A stretch of 64,000 bases of DNA from Zavarzinia compransoris (GTDB lineage: Bacteria > Pseudomonadota > Alphaproteobacteria > Zavarziniales > Zavarziniaceae). The stretch spans positions 372,001 through 436,000 of the forward strand of contig NZ_QGLF01000004.1 of the NCBI RefSeq assembly GCF_003173055.1, written 5' to 3'. The notes beneath the pieces are model-generated. The model did no database searches. It was given only the letters and a program-made list of their open reading frames with translations, and was not told the origin of the DNA. The translations under genes and the position numbers were made by a program. This document shows, piece by piece, positions 17,579 through 28,627 of the stretch (positions are counted from its first letter, which is position 1; every line of letters begins with the position of its first letter).

Positions 17579-18762
17579 GCCGCGGCCATCCGGGCGAAGC
17601 CGGCGTCGAGGTCGGCGATCAGGTCTTCGATGGCTTCGAGCCCGGCATGGAAGCGGAGCAGGGGGCCCTCCTCGGTCCAGGGGCGGGCGGTGCGGACGCC
17701 CTCCGGGTGCTGGGGCACGCACAGGCTTTCATAGCCGCCCCAGGACCAGCCCATGCCGAAGAATTCGAGGCCGTCGAGGAAGGCCGCCAGCTTTTCACGC
17801 GGGACCGGGTGCAGCACGGCGCCGAACAGGCCGCTGGCGCCGGTGAAATCGCGCCGCCACAGGGCATGGCCCGGGTCGTCGGGCAGGGCCGGGTGCAGCA
17901 CGCGCCTGACCTCGGGCCGGGCCTGGAGATAGCGGGCGAGCGCCAGCCCCGTCTCCTGGTGCCGGTCGAGGCGGACGGCCAGGGTGCGCAAGCCCCGCTG
18001 GGCCAGATACATGTCGTCCGGCCCGGTCCAGATGCCGAGGTCGCCCGCCGCCTTGGCGACCTTCGGAAAAGTCGCGGCATTGGCGGCGATGGTGCCGAGC
18101 AGGGCATCCGAATGGCCGACGATATATTTCGTCGCCGCCTGCACCGAGACATCGACGCCGAGCAGGATCGGCTTGAAGAAATGCGGCGAGGCCCAGGTAT
18201 TGTCGATCACGGTGACGATCCCGCGGTCCGCCGCCTTGGCCGCGGCGACGATGGCCGGCACGTCCTGCACCTCGAAGGTGAGGGAGCCCGGGCTTTCGAG
18301 GAAGATCACCCTGGTGTTCGGCCGGATCAGGCCGGCGATGCCGGCGCCGGCGAGGGGATCGTAATAGGTCGTCTCGATGCCGAGGCGCTTCAGGATGCCG
18401 TTGCAGATCGTCCGCGTCGGGCCATAGGCGGTATCGACCATCAGCAGGTGATCCCCGGCCGACAGCAGGCCGAGCAGCGCAACGCCCACCGCCGACAGGC
18501 CGGACGGGGTGAGCACGCAGCCGGCAGCGCCTTCGAGGGCGGCGATCGCATCGCTGAGCACGAAGCTGGTCGGCGTGCCGCGCCGGCCATAGGTCACCCG
18601 ATGCGGATCGGCCGAGGGCTTCTGCGCCGCTTCGAGGGCGTCGAGGGTCGGAAACAGGATGGTCGAGGCGTGATAGACCGGCGGGTTGACGGCGCCGCCC
18701 TGGTCCTGCGGCCGGCGGCCCAGGTGAACGATATCGGTTTCCGGTCGATGTTTGCGAGACAA
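17575..18762 (-). CDS. metC: cystathionine beta-lyase-like PLP enzyme (Cys/Met metabolism)
   Basis: A 395-residue Cys/Met-metabolism PLP enzyme. The PLP lysine is in SVQAATKYIVGHSD; other family motifs are NPPVYHAST, YGRRGTPTS and DNTWASPHFF. I place the start at TTG 18762, which has AAGGAG 7 bp upstream and begins SRKHRPETDIVHLGR, the normal family N-terminus; upstream frame extension lacks family sequence. It would cleave cystathionine to homocysteine, pyruvate and ammonia, although cystathionine gamma-synthase/lyase relatives are hard to separate by eye. Confidence 0.85.
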   Translation of the reverse strand: MSRKHRPETDIVHLGRRPQDQGGAVNPPVYHASTILFPTLDALEAAQKPSADPHRVTYGRRGTPTSFVLSDAIAALEGAAGCVLTPSGLSAVGVALLGLLSAGDHLLMVDTAYGPTRTICNGILKRLGIETTYYDPLAGAGIAGLIRPNTRVIFLESPGSLTFEVQDVPAIVAAAKAADRGIVTVIDNTWASPHFFKPILLGVDVSVQAATKYIVGHSDALLGTIAANAATFPKVAKAAGDLGIWTGPDDMYLAQRGLRTLAVRLDRHQETGLALARYLQARPEVRRVLHPALPDDPGHALWRRDFTGASGLFGAVLHPVPREKLAAFLDGLEFFGMGWSWGGYESLCVPQHPEGVRTARPWTEEGPLLRFHAGLEAIEDLIADLDAGFARMAAA

Positions 18763-18992
18763 GGCGTGCTCCTTCGGGCAATCTCGATGTGATAGCGCAG
18801 CCCGCGGCATCTGTCGCTTTTGTCGCATCGCCTAAAGAACGGGCGCTATCGGTAAAGTCCGCAGTGCAGCGCACAAAATTTGATCGTTACGGCTTGGCAA
18901 GGCAAACGATTGGCTGTTAGCGTGTGCTGCCTGGATCGATTGCATCGTGACAAGAACGCAAGATCCATCACAGCCAAAGGGGGCTTTCTGAC

Positions 18993-20012
18993 ATGAATAA
19001 GCTGAGCCAGATCACGATCGGCGCGCTGCTCGCGCTCGGTACGGTGAGCGCAGCGCAGGCCGGCACGCTCGACGACGTCAAGAAGAAGGGCTTCGTGCAG
19101 TGTGGCGTCAGCGCGGGCCTCGCTGGCTTCTCCGCGCCGGACGACAAGGGCAATTACTCCGGCATCGACGTCGACATCTGCAAGGCCGTCGCCGCCGCCG
19201 TCTTCGGCGACGCGACCAAGGTCAAGTTCACGCCGCTGACCGCGAAGGAACGTTTCACGGCCCTGCAGTCGGGCGAAGTGGACCTCCTGTCGCGCAACAC
19301 CACCTGGACGCTGAACCGCGACACGGCCCAGGGCCTGTCGTTCACCGGCGTCACCTATTACGGCGGCCAGGGCTTCATGGTCCGCAAGTCGCTGGGGGTG
19401 AAGAGCGCCAAGGAGCTGGACGGCGCCTCGGTCTGCACCGAAACCGGCACCACCACCGAACTGAACCTGTCCGACTACTTCAAGTCGAACGGGCTGAAGT
19501 ACACCGTGGTCGCCCTCGGTTCCAATTCGGAGGCGGTCGCCGCCTATGACTCGGGCCGTTGCGACGCCTATACGACCGATGCCTCGGGCCTCTATGCCAC
19601 CCGTATCGCCCTGGCCAAGCCGGACGATCACATCGTGCTGCCCGAAATCATCTCGAAGGAGCCGCTGGGCCCGGTGGTCCGCCAGGGCGACAGCCAGTGG
19701 TTCGGCGTGGTGAAGTGGTCGCTGTTCGCGCTCGTCGCCGCCGAGGAATACGGCGTGACCGCCGCCAATGTCGACGAGTCCAAGGCGTCCTCCGCCAATC
19801 CGGAAGTGAAGCGCCTGCTCGGGGCCGAAGGCGAATTCGGCACCCCCATGGGCCTGCCGAACGACTGGGCCTATCAGATCGTGAAGCAGCTCGGCAATTA
19901 CGGCGAAGTCTTCGACCGCAACGTCGGCGCCGGCTCGCCGCTGAAGATCGACCGCGGCATCAATGCGCTCTGGAGCAAGGGCGGCCTGCAGTACGCCCCG
20001 CCGTTCCGCTGA
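18993..20012 (+). CDS. aapJ: general amino-acid ABC transporter substrate-binding protein
   Basis: A 339-residue periplasmic protein with a signal peptide ending at SAAQAG and a family 3 amino-acid-binding fold: GVSAGLAGFSAPDDKGNYSG, FTPLTAKERFTALQSGEVDL, AYDSGRCDAYTTDASGLY. This matches AapJ, the binding protein of the broad-specificity L-amino-acid transporter Aap known from Rhizobium. It precedes aapQ, aapM and aapP in order. A stem-loop lies in the 120-bp gap to aapQ, the usual device for higher binding-protein mRNA levels. Confidence 0.93.
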   Translation: MNKLSQITIGALLALGTVSAAQAGTLDDVKKKGFVQCGVSAGLAGFSAPDDKGNYSGIDVDICKAVAAAVFGDATKVKFTPLTAKERFTALQSGEVDLLSRNTTWTLNRDTAQGLSFTGVTYYGGQGFMVRKSLGVKSAKELDGASVCTETGTTTELNLSDYFKSNGLKYTVVALGSNSEAVAAYDSGRCDAYTTDASGLYATRIALAKPDDHIVLPEIISKEPLGPVVRQGDSQWFGVVKWSLFALVAAEEYGVTAANVDESKASSANPEVKRLLGAEGEFGTPMGLPNDWAYQIVKQLGNYGEVFDRNVGAGSPLKIDRGINALWSKGGLQYAPPFR

Positions 20013-20037
20013 TCGGCCAAGGCAACAGGGACAGACG

Positions 20038-20073
20038 AGCGGCGCATCACGGTTTCCCCCGCGATGCGCCGCT
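20038..20073 (+). terminator. intercistronic stem-loop after aapJ
   Basis: AGCGGCGCATC (20038-20048) and GATGCGCCGCT (20063-20073) are exact reverse complements with a 14-nt loop. There is no T-tract. Likely a partial terminator or mRNA-stabilising hairpin giving more aapJ than permease transcript; inferred from position. Confidence 0.7.
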
Positions 20074-20132
20074 TCGCATTTGACGCTCGACGTTTGTAAA
20101 GGCCCGGGTTCTGGGGCGTGCAGGGGACACAC

Positions 20133-21323
20133 ATGGCGAAACAAGATGGTGCCGGGGGCGGCGCCCGACGGGCATCGCTCCTCTATGATCCGGCTTTCCG
20201 CGGCATCGCGTTCCAGGTCGTCCTGCTGGCGGTCGTGCTTTTCGTCGGCTGGTATCTGTACCACAACACGACCCAGAATCTGGCGCAGCGGAACATCGCG
20301 TCCGGCTTCGGCTTCCTGTCGCAGCCGGCGGGCTTCGACATCATCCAGGCCATGATCCCCTATGGCTCGAACGCGACCTATGGCGAAGCCTTCGTCGTCG
20401 CCCTGCTGAACACGCTGCTGATCTCGCTGATCGGCATCGTGCTTGCCACCGTCATCGGCTTCATCGTCGGCATCTCGCGCCTGTCCAACAATTGGATCGT
20501 GGCCCGTCTCGCCACGATCTATGTCGAGGTGCTGCGCAACACGCCGCTGCTGCTGCAGATCTTCTTCTGGTATTTCGCGGTGCTGCGCGCCCTGCCGGGG
20601 CCGCGCCAGTCGATCAGCCCGGTGGACGGGATCTATCTGAACCAGCGCGGCCTCTACATGCCGGTGCCGGTCACCGAGCCCGGGTTCTGGACCATTCCCG
20701 TCGCCTTCATTCTCGGCATCGCCGCCGCCGTCGGGATTTCCGTCTGGGCGCGCCGGCGCCTGATGGCGACCGGCCAGCAATTCCCCGCCTTCTGGGCCGG
20801 GCTTGCCGCCATCGTGCTGCTGCCCGTGCTGGCGGCGCTGGTCACCGGCGTGCCCTTCACTTTCGAGCTGCCGGAACTGAAGGGGTTCAACTTCCAGGGC
20901 GGCCTCGTCCTCATTCCGGAATTCATGGCAGTGCTTTTCGCCCTGTCGCTCTATACCGCGTCCTTCATCGCCGAAGTGGTGCGCTCCGGCATCCTCGCGG
21001 TCTCGAAGGGCCAGACCGAGGCGGCCCATGCCCTCGGCATCCGCCAGGGGCTGACGCTGCGCCTCGTGGTCATTCCCCAGGCGCTGCGGGTCATGATCCC
21101 GCCGATGACCAGCCAGTACCTGAACCTCCTGAAGAATTCCTCGCTCGGCGCCGCCGTCGGCTATCCGGAATTGGTCGCGGTGGTCGCCGGCACGGTGCTG
21201 AACCAGACCGGCCAGGCGATCGAGGTGATCACCCTGACCATGGCGGTCTATCTCACCTTCAGCCTGCTGATCTCCCTGTTCATGAACTGGTACAACGCCC
21301 GCAAGGCGTTGGTCGAACGCTGA
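20133..21323 (+). CDS. aapQ: amino-acid ABC transporter permease AapQ
   Basis: A 396-residue inner-membrane permease starting at 20133 (AAQ-type N-terminus MAKQDGAGGG). Multiple hydrophobic helices; the ABC-permease EAA loop is EAAHALGIRQGLTLRLVVIP. The large periplasmic insertion between the early helices is typical of AapQ/BztB compared with shorter HisM-type permeases. It follows aapJ and is separated from aapM by 16 bp. Confidence 0.92.
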   Translation: MAKQDGAGGGARRASLLYDPAFRGIAFQVVLLAVVLFVGWYLYHNTTQNLAQRNIASGFGFLSQPAGFDIIQAMIPYGSNATYGEAFVVALLNTLLISLIGIVLATVIGFIVGISRLSNNWIVARLATIYVEVLRNTPLLLQIFFWYFAVLRALPGPRQSISPVDGIYLNQRGLYMPVPVTEPGFWTIPVAFILGIAAAVGISVWARRRLMATGQQFPAFWAGLAAIVLLPVLAALVTGVPFTFELPELKGFNFQGGLVLIPEFMAVLFALSLYTASFIAEVVRSGILAVSKGQTEAAHALGIRQGLTLRLVVIPQALRVMIPPMTSQYLNLLKNSSLGAAVGYPELVAVVAGTVLNQTGQAIEVITLTMAVYLTFSLLISLFMNWYNARKALVER

Positions 21324-21339
21324 GGGAGGGGGAACGATC

Positions 21340-22470
21340 ATGACCGACCAATCCCAGGGCTTCGTCTTCACCCCGACCCCGCCCCAGCCGCCGCCGGCCA
21401 ATACGGTGGGCGTCGTCGGCTGGCTGCGCAACAATCTGTTCAACGGCGTGTTCAACACGATCCTGACCGTCGTCTCGCTGTTCCTGCTCTATCTGGTGCT
21501 GCCGCCGCTGATCGACTGGGCGATCGTCAGCGCCACGATTTCCGGCACCGACCGCACGCAATGCGAGGCGGCGGAAGCGGCGGGCGCCGGCGGCGCCTGC
21601 TGGACCTTCATCAAGGTCCGCTTCAACCAGATCCTGTTCGGCTTCTATCCCGAAGGCGAGCAGTGGCGGCCGGTCGTCACCTTCCTGATCGGTTTCGCCG
21701 GCATCGCCGCCACCGCCTTCCGCTTTGCCGGCAAGCGCTGGCTGGTGCTGTTCCTGCTCACCCTCTACCCGATCCTCGCCTTCATCCTGCTCTCGGGCGG
21801 GGTCCTTGGCCTGGCGGAGGTCGAGACGGCGAAATGGGGCGGCCTGACCGTGACCCTGGTGGTTTCGGTCACCGGCATCGTCGCCTCCTTCCCGATCGGC
21901 ATCGCGCTGGCGCTCGGCCGGCGCTCGAAGATGCCGATCGTGAAATCGGCCTGCGTCGTCTTCATCGAAGTGGTGCGCGGCGTGCCGCTGATCTCGGTGC
22001 TGTTCATGGCCTCGGTCATGCTGCCGCTGTTCCTGCCCGAGGGGGTGACCTTCAACAAGCTGCTCCGGGCCCTGGTCGGCGTCACCCTGTTCACCGCCGC
22101 CTATATGGCGGAAGTGGTGCGCGGCGGCCTCCAGGCGGTGCCGAAGGGCCAGTACGAGGGCGCGGCGGCGCTCGGCCTCGGCTATTGGAAGATGATGATC
22201 CTGATCATCCTGCCCCAGGCGCTGAAGCTGGTGATCCCCTCGATCGTGAACAGCTTCATCTCCCTGTTCAAGGATACGACCCTCGTCTACATCGTCGGCC
22301 TGTTCGACGTTCTCGAGATCATCCGCGTCTCGACCAAGGACGCCAACTGGATCGGCTTCGAGAAGGAAGGCTATGCCTTCGCCGCCCTGATGTTCTGGGT
22401 CTTCTGCTTTACCATGTCGCGCGTCTCGCTCCGCATCGAGAAGCGCCTCGACACCAGCCACCGCAAGTGA
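21340..22470 (+). CDS. aapM: amino-acid ABC transporter permease AapM
   Basis: A 376-residue permease, the partner of AapQ. The EAA loop is [20 protein letters not shown]. Several transmembrane helices, with the characteristic [20 protein letters not shown] segment of AapM. Forms the heterodimeric membrane channel with AapQ in the inner membrane; ATPase gene follows 16 bp later. Confidence 0.92.
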   Translation: MTDQSQGFVFTPTPPQPPPANTVGVVGWLRNNLFNGVFNTILTVVSLFLLYLVLPPLIDWAIVSATISGTDRTQCEAAEAAGAGGACWTFIKVRFNQILFGFYPEGEQWRPVVTFLIGFAGIAATAFRFAGKRWLVLFLLTLYPILAFILLSGGVLGLAEVETAKWGGLTVTLVVSVTGIVASFPIGIALALGRRSKMPIVKSACVVFIEVVRGVPLISVLFMASVMLPLFLPEGVTFNKLLRALVGVTLFTAAYMAEVVRGGLQAVPKGQYEGAAALGLGYWKMMILIILPQALKLVIPSIVNSFISLFKDTTLVYIVGLFDVLEIIRVSTKDANWIGFEKEGYAFAALMFWVFCFTMSRVSLRIEKRLDTSHRK

Positions 22471-22486
22471 CGGAGTGCCATTGACC

Positions 22487-23248
22487 ATGACCGCTGCAAC
22501 CCCCGCCATTTCGGACAAGCTCGCCGTCGAACTCTCGGACGTGAACAAGTGGTACGGCGAGTTTCACGTGCTGCGGAACGTGAACCTCAGCGTCTACAAG
22601 GGCGAGCGCATCGTGATCTGCGGCCCGTCGGGTTCGGGCAAGTCGACCATGATCCGCTGCATCAACCGGCTGGAGGAACACCAGAAGGGCCGGATCGTCG
22701 TCGACGGCATCGAACTGACCTCCGACCTCAAGCGGATCGACGAGATCCGCCGCGAGGTCGGCATGGTGTTCCAGCATTTCAACCTCTTCCCGCATCTGAC
22801 CGTGCTGCAGAACTGCACCCTGGCGCCGATCTACGTCCGCGGCATGCCGAAAAGGGACGCGGAAGAAATCGCGATGAAATACCTGAAGCGGGTGCGCATT
22901 CCCGAGCAGGCGAACAAATACCCGGGCCAATTGTCCGGCGGGCAGCAGCAGCGCGTGGCCATCGCGCGCTCGCTGTGCATGAGCCCGAAGATCATGCTGT
23001 TCGACGAGCCGACCTCGGCCCTCGACCCCGAAATGGTCAAGGAAGTGCTCGATACCATGGTCTCGCTGGCGGAAGAGGGCATGACCATGCTCTGCGTCAC
23101 CCATGAAATGGGTTTCGCCCGCCAGGTCGCCAATCGGGTGATCTTCATGGACCGGGGCGAAATCGTCGAACAGAACGAGCCGAACGAATTCTTCTCCAAC
23201 CCGAAGAGCGACCGCACCAGGCTCTTCCTGTCGCAGATCCTGCACTGA
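22487..23248 (+). CDS. aapP: amino-acid ABC transporter ATPase AapP
   Basis: A 253-residue ATPase starting at ATG 22487. Walker [10 protein letters not shown], signature LSGGQQQR, Walker [14 protein letters not shown]-loop [10 protein letters not shown]. Drives uptake through AapQM. The last gene of the aap cluster, ended by a GC-rich hairpin. Confidence 0.93.
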   Translation: MTAATPAISDKLAVELSDVNKWYGEFHVLRNVNLSVYKGERIVICGPSGSGKSTMIRCINRLEEHQKGRIVVDGIELTSDLKRIDEIRREVGMVFQHFNLFPHLTVLQNCTLAPIYVRGMPKRDAEEIAMKYLKRVRIPEQANKYPGQLSGGQQQRVAIARSLCMSPKIMLFDEPTSALDPEMVKEVLDTMVSLAEEGMTMLCVTHEMGFARQVANRVIFMDRGEIVEQNEPNEFFSNPKSDRTRLFLSQILH

Positions 23249-23264
23249 TCGGCATCCGTCCCCG

Positions 23265-23291
23265 GGCCCGCCATGCGGCGCATGGCGGGCC
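23265..23291 (+). terminator. GC-rich hairpin after aapP
   Basis: GGCCCGCCATGC (23265-23276) pairs exactly with GCATGGCGGGCC (23280-23291) across a 3-nt loop, 16 bp after the aapP stop. No T-run follows, which is common in very high-GC genomes. Confidence 0.7.
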
Positions 23292-23332
23292 TGCGCGAGG
23301 CCGCTAGGCCGGGCGAGGGGCTTGTGGTATAG

Positions 23333-24847
<1,515 letters not shown>

Positions 24848-24860
24848 CCGCGGCCTTCCC

Positions 24861-26129
24861 GTGCAGCCCGCCGCCCGGCTGGCCGCCGCCATCGAACTGC
24901 TGGCCGAGATTGGCGCCGGCGGCGAGGCGGCGGACCGTGTCGTCGACCGCTATTTCCGCCACCGGCGCTATGCCGGCAAGCAGGACCGTGCCGCGATCGC
25001 CGGCATCGTCTGGCATGCCATCCGGCGCGCGACCTCGCTGCCCTGGCTGACCGGGACGGGCGCTCATCCCGCACCCCGGCTGGCCGGGCTGGCCGCCGCG
25101 GTGCTCTCGGGCTTTGCCGATGCCGCCACCGTCGATCGCTGGTGCGACGGCCAGGGCCATGCCCCGGCGCCCCTGAGCTACGAGGAAAGAGCGGCTCTGG
25201 CCCGCCTCGGCGAGGACCGGGTCCCGCCCGACTGGGTGCAGGGCGATTATCCCGAAAGCCTGGGGCCCCTGCTGCTGCGCCGCTTCGGCGCGCGCCTGCC
25301 CACGGTCATGGCGGCGATGGCCGGCCGTGCCCCCCTGGATCTCCGGGTCAACAGGCTGAAGGCCGGCCGGGAGGCCGTGCTCGACGAATTGCGCGGCCTC
25401 GGCCTTCAGGTCGAGGGCTGCGCCCTGTCCCCGGTCGGGATCCGGGTCGCGGGGCGGGAGCGCCTGGGCCCGCTCGCCCCCTTCGCCGAAGGACGAGTGG
25501 AGGTGCAGGACGAGGGCTCGCAACTGGTGGCGCTCGCCTGTGCCGCGGCGCCCGGGCAGGCGGTGGCCGATTTCTGCGCCGGGGCCGGCGGCAAGACCCT
25601 GGCCCTGGCCGCCGAGATGCAGGGCAGGGGCCGTCTTCTCGCCCTCGATATCGACGCGTTCCGCCTGAAGCGGATGGAACCGCGCCTGACCCGCGCCGGG
25701 ATCGATCAATTCGTCGAGCGCGCCGCCCTCGACCCGGATCTCCTGGCGCGGGAGGCGGGGGCCTTCGACGCCGTCCTGGTCGATGCGCCGTGCAGCCTGT
25801 CCGGCACCTGGCGCCGCAACCCGCTGGCCCGGCAGCAGGCGACGCCGGAACGGGTGGCGGAACTGGCCGCCCTTCAGGGCCGCATCCTCGATCAGGCGGC
25901 GGGGCTGGTGAAGCCGGGCGGCCGCCTCGTCTATGCCACCTGTTCGGTCTTCGTCGAGGAGGACGAGGATGTGGTCGCGGGTTTCCTCGGCCGCCGCGGG
26001 GATTTCGCCGCGGCCGATCACGCCGCCCTGTTCCCCGGCCTTGCCGGCGGCCCGCTCGGCCTCGCCCTCGATCCGGCGGCGCAGGGGACAGACGGTTTCT
26101 TCCTTGCCGTGATGATGCGCGCGGCCTGA
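24861..26129 (+). CDS. RsmB/NOP-type rRNA cytosine-C5 methyltransferase
   Basis: A 422-residue protein with a GTG start 13 bp after guaB. N-terminal NusB-like helical region, then the Rossmann domain: SAM motif VADFCAGAGGKTLALA, motif IV VDAPCSLSGTWRRNP with the releasing cysteine, and motif VI YATCSVFVEEDED with the catalytic cysteine. RsmB makes m5C967 in E. coli 16S rRNA; the exact site is assumed. Confidence 0.88.
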   Translation: MQPAARLAAAIELLAEIGAGGEAADRVVDRYFRHRRYAGKQDRAAIAGIVWHAIRRATSLPWLTGTGAHPAPRLAGLAAAVLSGFADAATVDRWCDGQGHAPAPLSYEERAALARLGEDRVPPDWVQGDYPESLGPLLLRRFGARLPTVMAAMAGRAPLDLRVNRLKAGREAVLDELRGLGLQVEGCALSPVGIRVAGRERLGPLAPFAEGRVEVQDEGSQLVALACAAAPGQAVADFCAGAGGKTLALAAEMQGRGRLLALDIDAFRLKRMEPRLTRAGIDQFVERAALDPDLLAREAGAFDAVLVDAPCSLSGTWRRNPLARQQATPERVAELAALQGRILDQAAGLVKPGGRLVYATCSVFVEEDEDVVAGFLGRRGDFAAADHAALFPGLAGGPLGLALDPAAQGTDGFFLAVMMRAA

Positions 26130-26199
26130 TCGCGGCGGGTTGCCGCGGGGCGGCCGGCGGCTCATCCTCGCGGGGCCTGGGTTCACCAAGGGGAAGACG

Positions 26200-26679
26200 A
26201 TGAACAGGATTCTGACGGCCTCCATGCTCGCCCTGGCGCTGTCCCTGGGCGGGGCCTTCGCGCCTGCCTTCGGGGCGGGGACCGAGACAGGGCCAGCCTC
26301 GGCTGAAACCTTCGCCGATTATGCCGCCGGCAAGGCGGCGGTCGCGGCCAAGGATTGGGCCACGGCGATCAAGCATCTGACTGCGGTGGTCGATGCCGAT
26401 CCGGACAATGCCGATGCCGAGAATCTGCTCGGCTACAGCTACCGGAAATCGGGGAATTACGAAGCGGCCAAGCGCCACTACTGGCAGGCGCTGAAGCTGG
26501 ACCCGGATCACCGGGGGGCGCGGGAATATCTGGGCGAGGCATTCCTCGAACAGAAGAACCTCGCCAAGGCCGAGGAGCAATTGGCCGAACTCGCCCGTAT
26601 CTGCCCCGCCGGCTGCGAAGAGCGGACCGAGTTGCAGCAGGCCATCGACGCCTATAAGAAGGCAAACCCCGGCGGCTGA
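26200..26679 (+). CDS. secreted TPR-repeat protein
   Basis: A 159-residue protein with a signal peptide (MNRILTASMLALALSLGGAF) and two to three TPR units (WATAIKHLTAVVDADPDNAD, AENLLGYSYRKSGNYEAAKR, HYWQALKLDPDHRGAREYL). The start at 26200 follows AGGGGAAGACG. A periplasmic protein-interaction role is likely; partner unknown. Lies between rsmB-like and guaA genes. Confidence 0.8.
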   Translation: MNRILTASMLALALSLGGAFAPAFGAGTETGPASAETFADYAAGKAAVAAKDWATAIKHLTAVVDADPDNADAENLLGYSYRKSGNYEAAKRHYWQALKLDPDHRGAREYLGEAFLEQKNLAKAEEQLAELARICPAGCEERTELQQAIDAYKKANPGG

Positions 26680-26712
26680 CCATTGCGGCTTTCAGGGGGG
26701 GCGGGGCTGAAA

Positions 26713-26741
26713 TTGCCCGTTTACTAAGGCCGGGCTTATCA
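26713..26741 (+). promoter_or_regulatory. candidate guaA promoter
   Basis: TTGCCC (26713-26718) and TTATCA (26736-26741) are separated by 17 bp and end 14 bp before the guaA ATG, giving a short leader. A match by eye to a sigma-70-like promoter only. Confidence 0.35.
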
Positions 26742-26755
26742 GTAGCGTCCGCGCC

Positions 26756-28336
26756 ATGTCCGACATCGCCCTTCCCCCCCTTCATTCCGCCGCCGACACC
26801 ATCCTGATCGTCGACTTCGGCTCGCAGGTGACCCAGCTCATCGCCCGCCGCGTCCGCGAGGCCGGGGTCTATTGCGAGATCGTGCCCTTCGCCAAGGCGC
26901 AGGAAGGCTACGACCGCCTGAACCCGAAGGCGGTGATCCTGTCCGGCAGCCCCGCCTCGGTGACCGAGGAGAACGGCCCCCGGGCGCCGGAGGCGATCCT
27001 GAATTCGGGCCGGCCGATCTTCGGCATCTGCTATGGCGAACAGGTGATCTGCCACCAGATGGGCGGCACGGTGGAGCCAGGCCACGACCGCGAATTCGGC
27101 CGCGCCCAGCTCGATGTGACCGACGGCTGCCGCCTGTTCGACGGTCTCTGGGCCAAGGGCGACAAGCCCCAGGTGTGGATGAGCCATGGCGACCGCGTGA
27201 CCGCGATCCCGCCCGGCTTCCGCGTCGTCGCCACCTCGCCGGGGGCGCCCTTCGCGGCCATCGCCAATGACGACAAGCGCATCTACGCCGTGCAGTTCCA
27301 CCCCGAGGTGGTGCATACGCCCGACGGCGCCCGGCTGATTTCCCGCTTCGTCCACGATGTGGCCGGCTGCCAGGCCGATTGGACCATGCATGCCTTCCGC
27401 GAGGCGGAAATCGCCCGCATCCGCGCCCAGGTCGGCAGCGGGCGGGTGATCTGCGGCCTGTCCGGCGGGGTCGATTCCTCGGTGGTCGCGGTCCTCCTGC
27501 ACGAGGCGATCGGCGACCAGCTCACCTGCGTCTTCGTCGACACCGGCCTGATGCGGGCGGGCGAGGCGGAAGAGGTGGTGACCCTGTTCCGCGACCATTA
27601 CAACATCCGCCTGGTGCATTCGGACGCCGGCGACCTCTTCCTCGGCAAGCTGGCGGGCGTGACCGATCCCGAGCAGAAGCGGAAGATCATCGGCGCCACC
27701 TTCATCGACGTCTTCGAGACGGAAGCGAAGGCGATCGGCGGCGCCGACTTCCTGGCCCAGGGCACGCTCTATCCGGATGTGATCGAAAGCGTTTCCTTCT
27801 CGGGCGGGCCCAGCGTCACCATCAAGTCGCACCACAATGTCGGCGGCCTGCCGGCGCGCATGCGCATGAAGCTGGTCGAACCCTTGCGGGAACTGTTCAA
27901 GGACGAGGTCCGCGCCCTTGGCCGCGAACTCGGCCTGCCGGCGGCCTTCGTCGGTCGCCACCCGTTCCCGGGGCCCGGCCTCGCCATCCGCATCCCCGGC
28001 GACATCACCTTCGAGAAGCTGGAAATCCTGCGCAAGGCAGACAGGATCTATCTCGAAGAGATCCGCAACGCCGGCCTCTACGACGAGATCTGGCAGGCCT
28101 TCGCCGTGCTGCTGCCCGTGCGCACCGTCGGCGTGATGGGCGACGGCCGCACCTACGACCAGGTCTGCGGCCTGCGCGCCGTCACCTCGGTCGACGGCAT
28201 GACCGCGGACAGCTACCCCTTCGAGCACGCCTTCCTGTCCCGCGTCGCCACCCGCATCATCAACGAAGTCAAGGGCATCAACCGCGTCGTCTACGACATC
28301 ACCTCGAAGCCGCCCGGCACCATCGAGTGGGAATGA
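26756..28336 (+). CDS. guaA: GMP synthase (glutamine-hydrolysing)
   Basis: A 526-residue enzyme converting XMP, ATP and glutamine to GMP. N-terminal GATase domain with the nucleophile motif GICYGEQ, His/Glu in QFHPEV, ATP-pyrophosphatase P-loop SGGVDSS near residue 236, and the conserved C-terminus ending [11 protein letters not shown]. The gene is intact to its stop although the ICE begins right after it, so integration regenerates the 3' end. guaA is a well-known chromosomal target of tyrosine-integrase islands. Confidence 0.96.
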   Translation: MSDIALPPLHSAADTILIVDFGSQVTQLIARRVREAGVYCEIVPFAKAQEGYDRLNPKAVILSGSPASVTEENGPRAPEAILNSGRPIFGICYGEQVICHQMGGTVEPGHDREFGRAQLDVTDGCRLFDGLWAKGDKPQVWMSHGDRVTAIPPGFRVVATSPGAPFAAIANDDKRIYAVQFHPEVVHTPDGARLISRFVHDVAGCQADWTMHAFREAEIARIRAQVGSGRVICGLSGGVDSSVVAVLLHEAIGDQLTCVFVDTGLMRAGEAEEVVTLFRDHYNIRLVHSDAGDLFLGKLAGVTDPEQKRKIIGATFIDVFETEAKAIGGADFLAQGTLYPDVIESVSFSGGPSVTIKSHHNVGGLPARMRMKLVEPLRELFKDEVRALGRELGLPAAFVGRHPFPGPGLAIRIPGDITFEKLEILRKADRIYLEEIRNAGLYDEIWQAFAVLLPVRTVGVMGDGRTYDQVCGLRAVTSVDGMTADSYPFEHAFLSRVATRIINEVKGINRVVYDITSKPPGTIEWE

Positions 28337-28463
28337 TTTTTGCCCATCCCAGGGTATCCAGCGGTATCCAGAAATGCGACATAACACACTGAAATAAAAA
28401 AGAAAGTCGTTCACTACCGTTCGAGAGCTATCGGCCGGCAGAGATGCCGGCTGACGTACTTGC

Positions 28464-28612
28464 TGACGGTGTGCTTCTCTCTTGCGAAAGTGGATTTCGT
28501 CCGATACCGTCAAGGTCTGAGCGCCATTGACGGTCTTTTTTTACGTCTAATAGGTTGTAAGAAAAGAGATTTTGCTCAAATGGCGCCCAAGAATGGCCTG
28601 ACGGTCTTTTTT
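28464..28612. promoter_or_regulatory. integrase control region with repeated TGACGGT motifs
   Basis: TGACGGT occurs at 28464-28470, inverted within ACCGTCAA at 28506-28513, again in TTGACGGT at 28527-28534, and at 28599-28605; the last two extend to the shared TGACGGTCTTTTTT. A separate direct repeat GGTATCCAG lies at 28353-28361 and 28363-28371 near the presumed attL core. Together these look like integrase/excisionase arm sites or operators. The 290 bp from 28337 to 28627 holds no convincing gene. Confidence 0.45.
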
Positions 28613-28627
28613 CGTGGAGGCGCGGAA

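Noticed and set aside
18763..18992. Riboswitch upstream of metC or aapJ
   Set aside because: I could not trace any conserved riboswitch core in the 230 bp between the divergent genes.
18846..21458. 870-codon minus-strand open frame opposite aapJ-aapQ
   Set aside because: It is antisense to well-supported aap genes, has low-complexity His/Asp/Arg-rich composition and no family motif; a high-GC artefact.
28337..28459. attR or second guaA 3' end inside the window
   Set aside because: I saw no second copy of the guaA 3' terminal sequence; the element's far end must lie beyond 64000.
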